Positions 13,955 to 15,902 of a stretch of 15,902 nucleotides of DNA are shown piece after piece. Made by a program: the position numbers and the translations under genes. The notes beneath the pieces were generated by a model. That model was not told the origin of the DNA. It saw nothing but the letters and a program-made list of their open reading frames with translations, and did not search any database. The stretch's first letter is position 1. Every line of letters begins with the position of its first letter. Origin of the DNA: Thiobacillus sp. UBA6918 (GTDB lineage Bacteria > Pseudomonadota > Gammaproteobacteria > Burkholderiales > Thiobacillaceae); the NCBI GenBank assembly GCA_002450925.1, contig DKAU01000064.1, positions 11,570 through 27,471 on the forward strand. Direction: 5' to 3'.

Positions 13955-15847
13955 ATGGGGAACAGAGCTTCAAGAAAGCTTGCTGTAATAATCCATGCTG
14001 ACGTTGTCAGCTCGACTAGTCTTGTCCAACTCGACGAGACCCTAGCGCACGAACGCATTCAGGGTACTTTCCACAGGTTCTCTGACACCATCAAACGCTA
14101 TAACGGAAACCCTTTGGAAATTCGTGGCGATGCCCTTGTTGCTGAATTTCCCCGCGCTTCAGATGCGCTTTGTGCTTCCATGGCCTTTCAGAAGGCCAAT
14201 TCTGATCATGTTGCCCACCTGACAGACGAAATACGCCCAGTGTTAAGGGTAGGCATCGCCATGGGCGAAGTGGTCGTAGCCGACCATACTGTGACGGGCG
14301 GCGGAGTCGTATTGGCTCAGCGTCTGGAACAACTTGCCGAACCAGGAGGGGTAGTCATACAGGGAGCCGCTCATGAAACCGTACCCAAGCGCCTGCCCTT
14401 CAACTACAAAGATTTGGGTGAAATTGAACTAAAGGGGTTTGATGATCCGGTTAGGGCATGCTCTGTTCAAATTAAGGCTGGAGAAAACATCCCAAATCCT
14501 GAAAGACAAGCTGGCAAAGGATTGGAGCCATTTCTCTCGTCAACACGCAACAGAATTCTTGCCGGATCCCTTGCTGCCTTGTTGGTCATAACCGGCATCT
14601 GGTTTTCCCCGCCTTTCAGTAGCAAACAGGAAGAAAGCACTGAGGTTACAACTGAAACAAAAGTGCCTTCGCTTCTGGTTCTTCCGTTTGCCAATAAAAG
14701 TGATGACCCCTCACAGGATTATTTTGTTGACGGTATCAGCGAGGACATCATTACCAGTTTCTCGCGTTTATCCAATCTGACTGTCCTGGCCTGGAATACT
14801 TCATCAAGCTTTAAAGGAAAAACTGTTCAGCCACAGGAAATCAGCAAAGAACTAGGCGTAAGTTTCATCCTTGATGGCAGTGTTAGAAAGGCGGGGGACC
14901 AATTGCGCATCACCGCCGAACTTGTAGATGCAGGCAATGGCAAACAGCTCTGGGCCGACCGCTATGATCGGAAGCTGGCGGATGTGTTTGCGCTTCAGGA
15001 TGAAGTTACCCAGAAAATTGTACAGGCCTTATCTTTGAGACTAACAGCCGCTGAGAAAGGCCAGCTTGGGCATTCCGGCACCAACAACCTGGAGGCCTAT
15101 GACTTCTTCCTGCAGGGGTTGCAATACAACCGCCAGCAAACCAAGGAGTCGGCCGTTATGGCGCGTGCAGCATTCTCTAGGGCCTTGGAACTCGACCCCT
15201 CTTACGCACGTGCATATGGCGGGTTGGCGATTATTACTACCCGCGAGACACAATTCGGTTATGCCAACTTGACGCCAACAGAGGGACTTTCCCGTGCGCT
15301 TCAGTTGGCTCAGAAGGCTGTTGAACTTGACCCAAATTCTCCGGAGACAAATTGGACGCTGGGTTTCGTTCACATGTTCCGAAAGGAGTATGACAAGGCA
15401 GAATCTGCCACTAAAAAGGCGATCGAACTTTCCCCCAACTATGCCGATGGCTACGGTCTGTTGTCATTTATCGAGAACTGGCAAGGCAATGCGAAAGATG
15501 CCGAACGCTATATCTTGAAAGCAATGAAGCTGAATCCATATTACAGCTATGACTATCCCTGGAATCTGGGACTTTCGAAATATCTGATGGGTCAATACGA
15601 GGAAGCCACAAAAGGATTTCAGGATGCGCTCGGTCATAACGAAAGCGCCATCTTTCCCCGCCTCTTTCTCGCCGCTTCTTATGTGCGGTTGGGCAGGCTC
15701 GATGATGCATCATGGGAAATAGAACAGCTATCTGTTCAAAGTCCGGACACAAAAGTATCCCAGCTAGCCAACACCATTCCTCTGAAAGACAAAGAAAAAC
15801 TAACCATGTTTCTGGACGATTTAAGGAAAGCCGGAATGGCTGACTGA
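13955..15847 (+). CDS. Cyclase-homology / TM / TolB-N-like / TPR protein with altered catalytic residues
   Basis: The protein has 630 residues, with GAGGCGAG four bases before the ATG. Residues 8-175 form a class III nucleotidyl-cyclase homology domain: HADVV with Asp16, LEIRGDALVAEF with Asp59, LRVGIAMGEVVV, and GGGVVLAQRLEQLAEPGG. The two metal-binding Asp residues and Arg123 are kept. The substrate-specifying Lys position is Glu55, and the usual GDGVN is GGGVV, replacing the second specificity Asp and the transition-state Asn. One membrane helix (about 201-217) follows Arg198 and Arg200, implying cytoplasmic cyclase and periplasmic C-terminus. Residues 238-360 resemble the TolB-N/FlgO-like domain common in this architecture (LLVLPFANKS, YFVDGISEDIITSFSRL, LDGSVRKAGDQLRI). 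About 379-600 contain TPR repeats (ALELDPSYARAY, AVELDPNSPETNW, AIELSPNYADGY, AMKLNPYYSYDY). It may be a cyclase of altered specificity or a non-catalytic sensor. Confidence 0.85.
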   Translation: MGNRASRKLAVIIHADVVSSTSLVQLDETLAHERIQGTFHRFSDTIKRYNGNPLEIRGDALVAEFPRASDALCASMAFQKANSDHVAHLTDEIRPVLRVGIAMGEVVVADHTVTGGGVVLAQRLEQLAEPGGVVIQGAAHETVPKRLPFNYKDLGEIELKGFDDPVRACSVQIKAGENIPNPERQAGKGLEPFLSSTRNRILAGSLAALLVITGIWFSPPFSSKQEESTEVTTETKVPSLLVLPFANKSDDPSQDYFVDGISEDIITSFSRLSNLTVLAWNTSSSFKGKTVQPQEISKELGVSFILDGSVRKAGDQLRITAELVDAGNGKQLWADRYDRKLADVFALQDEVTQKIVQALSLRLTAAEKGQLGHSGTNNLEAYDFFLQGLQYNRQQTKESAVMARAAFSRALELDPSYARAYGGLAIITTRETQFGYANLTPTEGLSRALQLAQKAVELDPNSPETNWTLGFVHMFRKEYDKAESATKKAIELSPNYADGYGLLSFIENWQGNAKDAERYILKAMKLNPYYSYDYPWNLGLSKYLMGQYEEATKGFQDALGHNESAIFPRLFLAASYVRLGRLDDASWEIEQLSVQSPDTKVSQLANTIPLKDKEKLTMFLDDLRKAGMAD

Positions 15848-15867
15848 TACTGCCTGTGTATCAGTCA
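15841..15867. terminator. Perfect hairpin overlapping the stop of the cyclase-like gene
   Basis: TGACTGATAC and GTATCAGTCA are exact complements with a seven-base loop, TGCCTGT, and the stem includes the TGA stop codon. It is not G+C-rich and lacks a following T-run, so intrinsic termination is uncertain; it may protect the 3' end of the message. The remaining bases up to 15902 show no gene. Confidence 0.4.
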
Positions 15868-15902
15868 TGCGGCAACAGCCCCACCATCCTCTCTCCACGC
15901 CG

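Noticed and set aside
1..15902. Mobile element, CRISPR or defence-system content
   Set aside because: I found no transposase, integrase, direct-repeat array, tRNA-adjacent boundary or toxin-antitoxin pair; the content reads as chromosomal housekeeping and transport genes.

Overview
The window looks like ordinary chromosomal DNA of a Gram-negative proteobacterium, most likely a betaproteobacterium. The evidence is a TonB-dependent outer-membrane receptor, a DUF748/AsmA-like envelope protein, a lipobox lipoprotein, a divergent yjgA/pmbA pair (a common arrangement in beta- and gammaproteobacteria) and a TRAP transporter of the mannitol/chloroaromatic type. Genus cannot be read from the sequence. 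There are no rRNA or tRNA genes, CRISPR arrays, insertion sequences or phage genes that I can see. No gene-free stretch exceeds 300 bases; the largest gap is the roughly 150-base divergent region at 4893-5041.

Layout. 1-1259 (minus) is a polytopic transporter whose 3' part lies beyond the left edge. 1377-4892 (minus) is a 1171-residue DUF748 protein anchored in the inner membrane. Divergent from it, 5042-7162 (plus) encodes a TonB-dependent receptor, which converges on yjgA (7166-7687, minus) with only 3 bases between the stop codons. yjgA is divergent from pmbA (7751-9097), which starts a tightly packed plus-strand cluster: pmbA, an SGNH-hydrolase lipoprotein (9104-9727), and the TRAP small and large permeases dctQ and dctM (9724-11648). 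The last three overlap at their start and stop codons. No DctP-type binding protein is present in the window. An arylamine N-acetyltransferase (11677-12456) and a small DUF3565 protein (12488-12694) follow.

The right end (12793-15847) looks more A+T-rich by eye and has looser spacing. It holds an exported metallophosphoesterase-like protein and a cyclase-homology/TM/TolB-N-like/TPR protein. Both retain the fold signatures of their families but have substituted residues at positions that are normally catalytic or metal-binding. Predicted topology puts the phosphoesterase and the TPR domain both in the periplasm, with the cyclase-like domain in the cytoplasm.

Most of the window is explained by known families. 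The parts least explained are the phosphoesterase/cyclase-like pair, the SGNH lipoprotein translationally coupled to a TRAP permease pair that lacks its binding protein, and the pairing of a DUF748 protein with a TonB receptor across a shared control region. I do not see firm evidence for a wholly new system.
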